From Pyxicephalus adspersus (lineage: Eukaryota > Chordata > Amphibia > Anura > Pyxicephalidae), in NCBI RefSeq assembly GCF_032062135.1, contig NC_092868.1, forward strand, positions 44,272,196 to 44,336,195: a DNA stretch of 64,000 bases, in the 5' to 3' direction. The notes under the pieces were generated by a model that saw nothing but the letters and a program-made list of their open reading frames with translations, was not told the origin of the DNA and made no database searches. Numbering within the stretch: the stretch's first letter is position 1; every line of letters begins with the position of its first letter. Below, in pieces: positions 24,542 through 35,670 of this stretch. The translations under genes were made by a program, and so were the position numbers.

Positions 24542-24888
24542 GTGTCCAGTATGCTGAGCAAGGCTGAACTATGGGAGGAAGAAAAAGCTTAAGTACCCAA
24601 GAAGTACTGACAAGAGGCATTTTGATAGAAAAACAATGCAAAGTAGCAATGAGATTATCTTTTTTTGTGCGGATTCTGCTTTAATTGTGCAGATACAGTC
24701 TGGGGCTGGTCCATGAGGACCTCACTTTTGAGGAAGCATGGTAAATTATATTACCATCAAGAGGCAAGGGGAAAACTGCTGAATATTGCAGAAAAAGTTG
24801 TTTTTGTAATCTTTTCAATTTCTATTTACTTCTATCTGTTATTTTTTGCTGGATGTCTGCTTCAAAGTATATTCAAAGCCATTTTCTG

Positions 24889-24910
24889 TTTTTTTTTTTT
24901 TTTTTTTTTT
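24889..24910. repeat. T homopolymer (22)
   Basis: Uninterrupted T run; could mark a retroposed tail on the minus strand, but no element body was recognised. Confidence 0.9.
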
Positions 24911-25068
24911 GGATACAGTATGAAATGGTTAAACCCATCCTAGAAAATGAGCGGACATGAGTTACCAGTCTGATTCCAGTGCTACGAAACTCATATTGCC
25001 AACAAACTGGCAGATATCTCATTGGGCCCTTGCAAAATTTCACCCACTCTACTTTACATGGCTAGGGC

Positions 25069-25243
25069 AATATTAAAGCTCTCCAAGGCTGGAGAGGATA
25101 CACTTTCGTCAATGAAGCTGGGTGATTTAGCAAACCAGGAATGGATCTAGTCCAAGATTTAAAACGTTTGCTAGCAAATAGCCAATTACTTTAAGGAAAT
25201 CCATTCCAGGTTTGCTGGATCTTTAATAAGCATTAATAAATCA
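25069..25243. mobile_element. Palindromic MITE copy
   Basis: Left arm TATTAAAGCTCTCCAAGGC complete. The right arm runs from CCATTCCAGGTTTGCTGGAT into TAATAAGC, with its outer part lost. Confidence 0.75.
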
Positions 25244-25689
25244 TTCCCGATGACTATATTCTTGGAGAACTGTAAAAGGATCATTCCTTTTTTATATAGA
25301 GGCAAGTTACAAATCTGTAAAAGGAATAACCAGAAGCTTCAACTCTTGCAAGTGCTTATTATTGATCACAAGGATGCCTCTGCAGTGCCACATTATCATA
25401 AGTGATGCTTGAGTCGTTCAGCTCACTCACAAAAGAATCTATGGGCCTCCTTATGCCACAGATTTACGTCAAGCTCATTATAGCTCACTTGTGCATTTGT
25501 ACTGTAAAGTTTTTGAAACAAACTTCATTAGAACTTGCATTGGTTCTTTCAAGAAAAAAACCCAAATAACAAAACAAAACAGTAGCTAATTTGTACATAC
25601 AAGTATAAAAAATAGCATTGTGGCTGATGACAATAACTAACCATTCAGGCAATAGGCAGTGGGAGAAAGACTTGCCTGATAAGAATCAG

Positions 25690-25980
25690 AATGAAACTAC
25701 AAGCGAGAAGATTAGGTTATATTATTCAGAACAATGAATCAGCAGCCTTATTGTTTTTGAGCTCCAGTCAAACAAAGCCACAGCAAATAATTGCAATTTG
25801 CAATGTCCAGACGCATCAGCGGCAACATTTCAACGGGAAAGCATATGTTAGTCTCTGCCATCCACGAGACATCAAATCCCATAGGGTGAAAGAACGGCAT
25901 TCAATTAAAACAATTTGCTGAAATTATCTCTGTCCATTTCAGACGTAGCCTGTAATTTAAAAGCTAGACATTGAACACTG
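25690..25980. other. Candidate conserved noncoding element
   Basis: Non-repetitive, no stop-free exon, and dense in homeodomain- and octamer-like words (CAATAATTGCAATTTGC, TTCAATTAAAAC) while keeping CpGs. The call is from texture only; no alignment was possible. Confidence 0.3.
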
Positions 25981-26744
25981 TGTTCTTGCCATCAGATCCA
26001 TATATGCCCGTTGTTTGCCTTGTCACATAGATGGATACACACACATATATACATTTACAATCAATTTCATCTCAGGTAACTGACAACTACCTGCTGTTTC
26101 AGGGTGTGATCATAACATGGAAAAAATAACATGGAACTACTTCTTCTTCTTCCAAGGGGTAGGAATTTGATCACCTTTTATGAATACATGTATGGTCCAC
26201 TCTGTTTAGTAAACTTGGTGCAAAATTGTTCACTTTAAGGTCATTATAAATGATAAGGGGCAATCTTTGCACCTAGAAAAAAAAGTTTTATTCTTTGAAT
26301 ATGGGAAGTTTTTTTTTTTTTTTACAGTATTTGCTATGAAAATGTAGAAGAGACTGCTAAAGGAGCTAGTTCTAGCCAGCTCAGCAAGGCTGTTTTAGAA
26401 AGAAACTGAGCAGAATTCATACAATACACGGGAGGAATCCTTTCAAAAAATGTTGGATGAATCCGTCAAACTCTACTTAGGCAAATTCGACAATTTTTTT
26501 CCATTGTGGGAATTTTACATTGAATCTTTAATAAATACACCCCTAACTGTAATTCCTTTACATATACTTTAAAATAGACCATTCATTAAAATGGAAAGCC
26601 TACTTACACTGACCAAGCCCACTCCACCTTCTCAAATTACCAATCATTAGAAGGGGGAAAATGTACCCATAGGGTGTTCAAGGGTGACATTAGAATTATG
26701 CTTACTTTACCCTTGTCTTCCACTTTTCTGGGTGTTCAGTCACT

Positions 26745-26947
26745 GGTCTTAATTTAATAAAGCTCTCCAAGGCTGGTGAGGATACACTTTCATTAGTGAA
26801 GCTGGGTGATCCAGCAAACCTGGAATGAATTTCCTAAAAGTCATTAGCTATTTGACCAGATCCATTCCAGGTTTGCTAAATCACTCAGCTTCATTGATGA
26901 AAGTGTATCCTCTTCAGCCTTGGAGAGCTTTAATAAATCAGTCCTTA
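26745..26947. mobile_element. Palindromic MITE, full copy (AAAGCTCTCCAAGGCTG family)
   Basis: The two halves are inverted: AATAAAGCTCTCCAAGGCTG at the left and its near complement at the right. They include ATACACTTTCAT, GAAGCTGGGTGAT and AAACCTGGAATG. It could fold into one long hairpin. No coding capacity. Related copies are at 1198, 8628, 25069, 27230, 41857 and 55020. Confidence 0.8.
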
Positions 26948-27112
26948 TATCTGACCCTACATTTATAATCCATGACTACCCAGTGTCTTGATAAAAGGAG
27001 AAAAGGAATAGAGGGAAGAAAGTCTGCATATACACTAGGATGCAGTGTATAGTTTTGACAGCACAGGATTTTTAATCTTTACTGAAGAATTTAGCTGATA
27101 AAAAATATGTGC

Positions 27113-27188
27113 CGTATATACCTGAGTATAAGCCGACTTTTTCAGCACCCAAAATGTGCTGAAAAAATCACCCTCAGCTTATACTCTA
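27113..27188. mobile_element. Short hairpin repeat (AGTATAAGCCGA type)
   Basis: CCTGAGTATAAGCCGA and, inverted, CAGCTTATACTCTAGTCAGG surround an inner hairpin TTCAGCAC/GTGCTGAA. I recall similar hairpin MITEs from other vertebrates. Confidence 0.6.
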
Positions 27189-27229
27189 GTCAGGTGCATG
27201 GGATTCCCGCTCCAGCTCCTGATCCGCAA

Positions 27230-27335
27230 CACCTGGGTGATCAAGCAACCCGTGAATGGATTTTTTAAAAATCATTTGCTGTTAGCTGGCACATGTTTTC
27301 AATCCTGGACCAGATCCATTTCAGGTTTTAAAATC
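27230..27335. mobile_element. Diverged core of the palindromic MITE
   Basis: CTGGGTGATCAAGCAACC, GAATGGAT and CAGATCCATTTCAGGTTT match the family's centre. It adjoins another hairpin repeat. Confidence 0.5.
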
Positions 27336-27647
27336 AACACCCCAATTATACTATAATATATTAACCTCTGTCCGACACTAAACTTAGGTAAATGTACACC
27401 CTCCTTATTGTTGCTAAAACAATAGAAGAAGAAACCTGACAGTCCCACTGTGACATCTATTATCTACATTATCTGTACATTTCTCATAAACAAGCTCTTA
27501 AAACATTAAACTGATTACAGTCACTTATGTTTAAACACTCAAGTTTTCCTTGAAACCTTTTTTTGTAAAGGCAAAGCAAAAGTAAAAGCCAAAGGCAAAT
27601 GTGAAAAAGAGGACAATGAATCTCACAAAATTCCACATGGGTCAGCC

Positions 27648-27925
27648 CAGTGTTTCTCGACTTCACATGAGGGATCCCTTGAAAAAACTTTGAGGTCTTC
27701 AGGGTACCCCTACTATAATTGCTATATAAACAGCTCACAGTACATTAGTATGGAGGTCAGTAGGAAGAATGTCTCTTTCATTGCTGTCCAGTGGGAAGAA
27801 TATCACCCTTACAGATAGCCAAAAAGATCATTGGTGTCAGGTAATCTGACCTGAAAGTCACAAATTGCTCATTGCTCAAGGAACCCCAAGCAACCTCTGG
27901 AGGAACCCTGGTTGAGAAACACTTG
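27648..27925. mobile_element. hAT-type nonautonomous element (CAGTGTTTCTC family), near-complete copy
   Basis: Left end CAGTGTTTCTCGAC and right end GTTGAGAAACACTTG are inverted copies of one another, a terminal repeat common in hAT elements. The body shares ordered segments with 31710-31982, such as AGCTCACAGTACATTAG, AGTGGGAAGAA and AAATTGCTCA. No clean 8-bp duplication is left. Minus-strand ORFs here are incidental. Confidence 0.75.
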
Positions 27926-28667
27926 GTTAGAAATAAAAGGCCAGAAATAAAAGCCATCATGATTTTGGGGGTCACCCCTAAAAGTTTATGGGTCCTTTAA
28001 CATTCCCTACTATTGATAATTTTGTTGCTATGCCAATGTAATTTTTTTTTTCTGATTAGGTGTATGGACTAAACAGGGCTTTTTTCATTTTCCTACTTAC
28101 AGAAATATAAGTATTTGCAGAGATGCAAAGAAGGAGTTTAATCACATATCTCAGCAGAATATTTGCACCATTCTCTGTCTATTAATAAAAAATAATGAGG
28201 TATAGAGTATAGATAACAACACAGAGAAAAACTGTGTTTTAATAAGGTTACCTTCCATATGTGAGCTAAAATAATATCTTGTAGATGAACATAATCTTAA
28301 TAAATGTCTGGGAAATTCCCAGACTTTCCATAGGGGAGAAAATACTGATACATTCCATAGTGTCAAAAGTTACCCCCACAGCATACCAGAGTTGTAGGCT
28401 GTCAAGCAATGTTTTCAACGTTAGTGAAGATTACTAATGGGGTCTATCACCAGGAGTTTAGTCTAAGATATCTCACATAATTTAGAATAGGTCTGTTCAA
28501 TTTAAATGTAGAGTTACGCTATAGATTTTTTACAATTTAATTCAGCTTATTTTGTTTTAAACATCCTACATAGTTTTTCTTGCTAAATTACATCCTAATA
28601 AGTATAAATTTTAGAAAAAACAATAGAAAAAAGTGATTGAGATTTAAATTCTATAGAGAATCCTATC

Positions 28668-28793
28668 CCTAAAGGCCTTTTAGATCTTTGCATTGTGGTA
28701 ACATGTGGTAATACATATATGTTGCCATGTTGCAGCACCATTCATTTTGAATGGCAACCTAATGCACTTTCGGTATGCACCTGTTTTGTAGTG
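28668..28793. mobile_element. Left part of a related MITE, host of the hAT copy
   Basis: AAAGGCCTTTTAGATCTTTG and CATTCATTTTGAATGGCA match the TTTTAGAC-end type. The hAT element at 28794 interrupts it. A right end was not found. Confidence 0.45.
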
Positions 28794-29136
28794 CAGTCGT
28801 CACCAACCTTTTCTGACCCAAGGACCACTAAATTTACCTGCCCTGGACCGCGCATGCATGGGAAGCCGGGTGTCACTCAAAGAGGGAAGAAACTTCTCCC
28901 ATAGTGACGTCATAATGCCAGAACCTGCCCACTCTCCCATTGCAGATCTGAGCCTGCGATGGGAGAGTGGGTGGGTTGTGTCCAGAGAGCCTGTGATCCA
29001 TACAGGGGACATGGTCAGTGGCTCTGGCCGGTACACCCACCCAGCGGGGTCTTTCTTCTGACCCCACTTGGAGACTCTTTGGCCAGAGCCGCAGACCACC
29101 AAATTTTTCTTGCGGACTACCAGTTGGCAGCCACTG
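28794..29136. mobile_element. Nonautonomous hAT element, copy 2
   Basis: Same family and orientation as 3132-3436. The ends are CAGTCGTCACCAAC and the complement of CAGTGGCTGCCAAC. Flanks TTGTAGTG and TTGTAGAG (7 of 8) form the 8-bp duplication. It appears to have landed inside another repeat whose left part is at about 28668-28793. Confidence 0.85.
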
Positions 29137-29199
29137 TTGTAGAGTGTTGTGTTGTCTTTGGTTAAGTTGGGCTTTACGTATCCTCTTTAACTATTGTCT

Positions 29200-30420
29200 T
29201 TACTGATTACCCTGGCAATGTTCTCTTAGGGTTGAAGGCTGTTTTTCTATTGCCATTTTTGTATTCAGATAAAGTTTAGGTTTTAGTTGGGTTTTACCAC
29301 TTAAAAAATAAAATAAACCCCTTATCACTGTCAGAAAAAGATTGTCTGCTCCCCTCCTTCACATCTTTATGTTTGCTACATGACAGGTGAGCTAAAAAAT
29401 GACAAAATCAGTCTGTCATAAGTACAATTGTATTGTCATTCGATTTCAGTACACGTAAATCATCTTCTACCTGGAAGTTGTGAATAAGAAGAGCTGGATA
29501 ATATATCAGATGATCTGCTAGAGGCAGAATAGAAAACACACCGGGTTGAGCGTAGCACAAAAACAGAAATGCTTCCATCTCATATTACAGATTGTTGCCA
29601 GGAGGTACCTATGTAATTGTCTGAAAATCTCATATCTACAAGGTTATGCCTTGCATCTCTCAAAGCATTTAAATCCTGTTCTCCAACGCAACTGTTTTAT
29701 CTGATCAGTTCTTTAAAATATATCCTAGCAACACAGGTTTAGCAGATTCATAGTGTGATGCTTTGGAACATGGAATTAATGAAAAAGTTATGAGGCAATG
29801 ACATTCTAAATTGTAAGAAGTCACCCAAAATTTGTTTTTGAAGTTTAGGTAGTGGATGTTGAACTACGTGTGCTATATCTGTCTATAATGAACCCTATGG
29901 TGAGACCTTGTCACCAGTTTTCCTGGCTTTGCCAACACTAGTTTCCTTTCTTCTGGATGCATTTGTTGAAAAGTAAGCATGGAGCGTGAGATGTCAAGCC
30001 AACAGAGGGGACAAATCTATGAAATCAATACCAATAAAAGAAGGTCTTGATACTGGAGTCCTGAAGCCATAAAAAAGTATATGTTCCAATTGCAAGTAAT
30101 CTAAATATCTAAAAAAAAAATTTGGATAGGCTGAGCCCTTTATGACATTTATATTTAAGGTATATAAAATCACAAGATATAAGTTCAGGGAACCATCGAT
30201 GAAGAAAAATTATATCCCTCAGGTTCTCCTCCAAATTAATTGCAGATGTACCCACCGGATATCTATCTATCTATCTGTCTATCTATCTATTATGTTAGGA
30301 AGTTTGATTCCTGTCCACTAAGCAGAATCAATCCTGTTAATAACCAATATATGTATATAAAAAGCGAGAGTCTCTTTGAAATGATGAAAAAAAGCCTGCC
30401 AAGCTCCTCCAGAATCAGTC
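29200..30420. other. No gene recognised
   Basis: Unique AT-rich sequence apart from the short TATC tract. Confidence 0.55.
30256..30290. repeat. Short imperfect (TATC)n microsatellite
   Basis: About eight units with one TGTC interruption. Confidence 0.9.
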
Positions 30421-30429
30421 ATTGAATTA

Positions 30430-31260
30430 CTCGTTAAATCCTGTCATGTCTGTTTTAATGAGAACAATTATGACATGATCAGCAAGATAAAGGTCGTACT
30501 GTTACCATAGGGAGTGAAAGGCAGCGGGATGACAGAGCTTAAAACCAAGAAAGGCCAGACAGATTTCTCAGCAAGCAAAATGTCAATTAATTATCTTTTT
30601 ACAACCAACTCAATTACACTGCACTAATCAGCTGTGTAGGACATCAAGGTGCAAGTTGGGAGGGGGCGGAATAGGCCTAGGAATAAGCAGATCTAACTAC
30701 CAGGATGAATTAGTTCCATCATAAAATCACAAATGCGAGTCTTAATAATAGGGCGTAAATAGAGATTCTGTTTATAACCCAGGCTATGCGCTGTAATACT
30801 TTTGCCTATCTGAGAAACCATTTTTCTCTTTATAATAACCTCTTATGAGTCCTGGGGGTAATACACGCACCATAATAGATTTCTCTTTTTAAAAGGTGAC
30901 CAGACACAGCACATTAGTCTTTAAAGCCAGACTCAATTAGCCACAAAGCCACTTCTACAGAAGAAAAGATGGAAAGATTACAATTTAATACACATGTCGG
31001 GGAGAACTTAGGAGAACTTAGGACATCATAGACATCGACGGCAATCTTGTAATGAGCGCAATTAATATAGTACAGTGAAATTTAGAGGTTAGACGATGGA
31101 AAGTTAAACATTACTGTAGAATATTTTCAATTTGAAAGATAAGTGGAGAGTGGAAAGACAGAGGATAAAGCAAAGTCAAGCTCATCTTAATTTGAACTTC
31201 ATCTCAGTATGAGATAAAAGATGCTGTGGCAAGAAATTAGCATAGCTGGGAAATTAGGTA
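30430..31260. other. Candidate conserved noncoding element cluster
   Basis: Long unique tract without recognised repeats, containing TGTCAATTAATTATC, GACTCAATTAGCC and CGCAATTAATATAG. It lies in the 33.7-kb intron between exons B and C. Inference only. Confidence 0.3.
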
Positions 31261-31571
31261 TTGTAATGTACTAAGATAAAAATTTAGAAGGAGCATTTAG
31301 AAGTAGGTTCAAGTACTTTATATTGAAATTATTTTTTATTCTGCATTCTAAAGAGAGCCATTGTTAACACTTCTGTAGCTCCAGGCCTTGACAGATAGAA
31401 GAGTTTGACAATTTGCGATAAGATTTAAATTTAGAAAATCATCCCGTCTTATTTTGCATCGTTTACTGGAAAGTGTGTATCAAGGCAAATACAAAATTAT
31501 ACACAGTAAATCTGAACAATAGATGCACATTTCTTTATGACTTATTAAAGACACAACAACACCTTTTCTTG

Positions 31572-31709
31572 ACTTTTTTAACATAGAGGAAGCCTTGAAA
31601 TACTTTCCAAGTCTTCAGAAACCCTTACTATAATTAGTATATCCATAGCTCACAGTACATTAGTGTGGACAATTCCAATGAATCTCCCAAAATTCAAAAA
31701 AGGTTAACC
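31572..31709. mobile_element. Partial hAT-family copy placed directly upstream of a fuller one
   Basis: 31572-31665 repeats the first part of the CAGTGTTTCTC family (AACATAGAGGAAGCC through CACAGTACATTAGTGTGG). It then switches to a 40-bp segment (ACAATTCCAATGAATCTCCC) and runs into the next copy. A related segment (GACAATGAATCTCAC) also sits upstream of the copy at 27648. Confidence 0.6.
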
Positions 31710-31982
31710 CAGTGTTTCTCAACCTTTTAACATGTGGGAAGCCTTGAAATAACTTTCAGATCTTCAAGGAACTACTTTTTTAATTAGTACATCCACAGCT
31801 CGCAGTATATAAGTGTGGTGATCACTGGGAAGAATGCCTATTACATTGTTGGCCAGTGGGAAGAACGTCTCCTTTACAGACAAAAAGATCATTAGTGTCA
31901 GGTAATTTGACCTAAGGGCCATAAATTGCTCAATGCTCAAGAAACCCCTAGAAACCTCTGGAGAAACCCTGGTTGGGAAACA
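31710..31982. mobile_element. hAT-type element (CAGTGTTTCTC family), right end damaged
   Basis: Starts CAGTGTTTCTCAACC and follows the copy at 27648 through AGAAACCCTGGTTGGGAAACA, where the terminal bases are lost. It is preceded by a partial copy of the same family. Confidence 0.75.
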
Positions 31983-31999
31983 ATCCTTTACAAGTACAA

Positions 32000-33270
32000 G
32001 AGAATACTTGTCGATCTGCTAACTACATGACTCATTTCCTTTTCTGGATTAACAGCACACAGGATTTGGTATACCTAAAATAACAGGGAATTCTATTACC
32101 AGTACCTGGTCATCTTTTGGTAAACTACTGAATAACATCACCTCTTCCCATCTCTACAGGATAGTAAATAATTGTTTTGTATTCCATATTTAAAACTGAG
32201 AGGGCTTTATGGCTTATTGAGATAACACAGGGAAGTCAGTAGATGGTTCTACAATTCTAAAAACAATAATAGGGATTTTTTTACACTTTTACACAAACAG
32301 ATATATACATGCTTTCAATTTCATATTTTTATATTTTGATGCAATATTCAGATTTCAACCAGAGATTTTTGCCTCATTACCTTTGTACCACTAGGTGTCC
32401 TCAATTTTAGAGGCAGTAAAACCTAACTAGGTACTATTGAGCCCAGGTTGTCCTGGACCCACCTTCGGCCTGTAATGAGCGTATCTCTCTGTGACTCTGT
32501 TTTTCTGCTTACTCCACTTATAAGAATGCTTTTGTCAGAGAATTAACTAAATGACTCCTTATACTGATTCCACCTCTTACACTCTGAGCTCTGATGTACA
32601 GGAATGGAAAGAAGTTGATACCAAGTTAAAAAAATGTATATACATTTTAAAATACATTTTAAACAGCATTATTAATTGCAAGGCTGCATTATTGTCCCTG
32701 CACAGTAAGAAGATTTTTAATTTGATGGAGAAAGCTTCTGGATAACAACTAATTTGATTGTAGGCAAAGAATTTTTTTTCTCACATGTGGAGCTCCATCT
32801 GAAACCTGCTTAATGACTGCTACCAGCATTAACTATACTGTGAAACAGGGGGAATTGTGTTATTTACACAGACAACATCACTTTGGGATGACGACAGATA
32901 GAATAACTACATGGGTTAAAAGGAGTTAGGAGACAGTTTTTTTTCTGCACTTGCCTAACATTGTGTACCATGGTCTAACCTATCAATACATGTACTCCAC
33001 AAGACCTATGAAGATGTCCATAGACATCTTGTGCCAAGACGTGAGACGATCACTTAGGTCCCACTTAGAGAAGCAGAGGAACCCATTTCTCTCCCCATTT
33101 TCCATAAGGGGTCAAGGCCACAGGGTATACTATATACAGGTGTTTAATTAAAAGACTCTATTCTGCCCCCATACATCACAGGTAAAAAGTAAAACACACT
33201 GTAAACAGTCCAAATATATCTTTATTCCTGCATATTAAAACCTTAACATATGCATTTCAGCCTTCACAGA
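32000..33270. other. No gene recognised
   Basis: Unique intronic sequence; ORFs at 32551 and 32951 lack support. Confidence 0.55.
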
Positions 33271-33277
33271 GGCCTTA

Positions 33278-33609
33278 AGCTACGTACACACGTCAGATTT
33301 TTATCGCCCGATAATCGGCATCGGCCAATTATCGGGCGAAAATCTGCCGTGTGTACAGTCGGTGTCGTCCATCGTCCGGACGACCGACCTGCCGGATCCA
33401 CGGACGATGGACGACAGCCGATCCTAATGCAAGGGAAGGGGGAGAGCGCGCAGCAGGGTGCCGCTCCGTCGCTCTCCCCCTCCCCTCTCCATAGAGCATG
33501 AACGGTGCTGTATGTACAGCACCGTTCATGCATCGTGCACTCCCTTGTCGTTGGAAAGGATCGTGAAAGATCCTTTCCAACGACAAAAACTGGAAGTGTG
33601 TACGCAGCT
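33278..33609. mobile_element. Harbinger-like MITE made of five stem-loops, intact copy
   Basis: Ends are AGCTACGTACACAC and the complement of AGCTGCGTACACAC, flanked on both sides by TTA (33275-33277 and 33610-33612). A 3-bp TWA duplication is typical of PIF/Harbinger. The element is GC-rich and composed of successive hairpins. Arms are 33294-33315/33328-33346, 33364-33378/33401-33415 (15 bp, perfect), 33433-33448/33470-33485 (15 of 16), 33496-33512/33515-33531 (17 bp, perfect, 2-base loop) and 33545-33562/33569-33586 (18 bp, perfect). No transposase; ORFs inside are shadows. Confidence 0.85.
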
Positions 33610-34336
33610 TTAGTCACAGCTAAATGCCTACACAACATAATGAATTACAATAATCTCACACACCTGAGTGGAGGAGCAACAGTCACAAATAATAACTGTA
33701 ATCTGATTTATTGAAAGCTGTTGTATTCCGCAGCAACAGGTACAGGAATGTGTATATATTGTAACCTAAGTGAACATAAGATTGTTGTTACATGAAAAAT
33801 ACAGTAACATTACTGGTAATAAATAATTAGGATCCATTATCGATTTATAGCAAATTATATTATAATATCTACATAAAAAACATTAGCCTGATTGGTCAGT
33901 GTTAGACTAAATTGGCTTATAATAAAGGAGTATAGCTGAACTCTCATGATAACTGTTGTTCCATATTCTCAATGTACTGAGCTAATCTTTCTGCTCCTGG
34001 CTTAAAAATAAGTGTGTGAAACATTTGCTAATTTTTCTGACAAATGGTCTCAAATAAGCACTAAATATGGTCTGACTGCAACATCTGTGTCTCTGCATAG
34101 AATAGTAATATGTGTGCCATGAAAAGCAAATACTCAGAAACAATATTATGTATGTTTATGATCGAGTTAAGCCAAACATCTATCTGTACATCTTAGAATC
34201 TTCATGGAACATCTTCCAATATTAGCAGAATGTTTGAGGTGGGCTAAAGTCATGAACTTTCAGAATATGTGAAATTACAATATAGAAATAAAGTCCATCA
34301 CCTTGACGTCAGTGCAAATCACCAAATGCTTTACAG

Positions 34337-34418
34337 TGCTCCACTGTGCATCTGGTGCTTGACCTAATTGAAAAATAAGAAGCTATTCCAAGTGTTGATA
34401 AACATATCAGATGCAAAG
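34337..34418. repeat. ~85-bp repeat with GCATCTG ends, copy 1
   Basis: CACTGTGCATCTGGTGCTTG to ATATCAGATGCAAA; the ends are weakly inverted. A second copy is at 35586-35670. Confidence 0.6.
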
Positions 34419-35585
34419 CTGGTATCCCTTTACACAACCCCATTCAACTTGTTAATCCAAAGTAATAAAAAAAAAGCAAAATGCAAATAACAATGATCAA
34501 AAAGCAACTAAAACAGAGCCTTTGATGGAAAGTATTTTTTACAGTTATAGAAAATGAAGTTAGAAATATACAGAATAACTGTAGATGAAATAGCATATTT
34601 TAGAGTCTTGTTATAGACATCCATTGATATTGTAGGCCCAAATCTATCAGACCTCATTATCTAGATTTTTGTACAGAACAGGAGAAAGGTCAAGACAGGA
34701 AGAAAGGGCCATTACATGATATATTTTTTATTGTTACGTTGCTAACAAGTAGACTTTGAATAGGTCTGTCAAACAATGGAAACTGTGCTTACATTATCAC
34801 AGGCAGCAGGAACTAGAATTCATATATGGAAACTTTGGGGACCAGTGGAATGCAAGAAAATCAAAATCACAAGCAGACAGTATAGGTCTAAACAGCAAAA
34901 AGAGGAATAAGTTGGGGGTCGAAGCCACGCTTGAATAACTGAGCAGACTCCAAGGCAGGAGCTGGAGTGCTTTGGAAATGCTCAGGCACAGCTTCTGCTC
35001 CAGCAAGGAGAACAGCAAGCAACAAAGTAGTGACATTCCTAAATCTGACCCCGAAATTCAAGACTGAATTCAATACTGGTCAGAAGCACAATAATAATAT
35101 TTCTAGAGGTTCACTATAAAATACTGACTGTTCATTTTTCAAGTCCACTATACTCTGAAAGGAACATCATACAACAATAACATACTACAAACCCTTGTAG
35201 TATGGGTTTGTAAAATTCCTTTAAAATTCACAATCCTTTAAAATTCAACAAAATATCAACACATGTCTGTAGGTGTGTTAAAATGTTTCTTTTGTCTGTA
35301 GGTAAATGACAGCAAACATCTGTTTTGTAGACATAAGTGTAAGATTGTAGACACCTTACACAACAGAACAATGCGGCTTTAGGGTCTTGGCAAGTGCAAG
35401 TCCCATAGCAGGTTTCTCGCTATGTGCGGAGGTGAACAACGCACATTAGGCTCATGCTATTTTCATAGCCTGGAAAATGACTGCACACACCAGCACAGGA
35501 AGCAGCAGCAGGTAAGGATCTAAGCAGATGCTATCAGACTGTGTCCCCTGTGTGAGACCATGATTAAAAAACAAACATGTTATGG

Positions 35586-35670
35586 TACTCTACTGTGCAT
35601 CTGGTGCTTGGCTGTTAATTGAGGAGCAAGATGCTCTTCCAAAATGATGATGCACATTATCAGATGCAAA
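35586..35670. repeat. ~85-bp repeat with GCATCTG ends, copy 2
   Basis: TACTGTGCATCTGGTGCTTG to TTATCAGATGCAAA, same orientation as 34337. Confidence 0.6.

Noticed and set aside
33250..33714. 124-codon and other ORFs on both strands
   Set aside because: They fall within the hairpin-rich Harbinger-like MITE; the palindromes keep both strands open.
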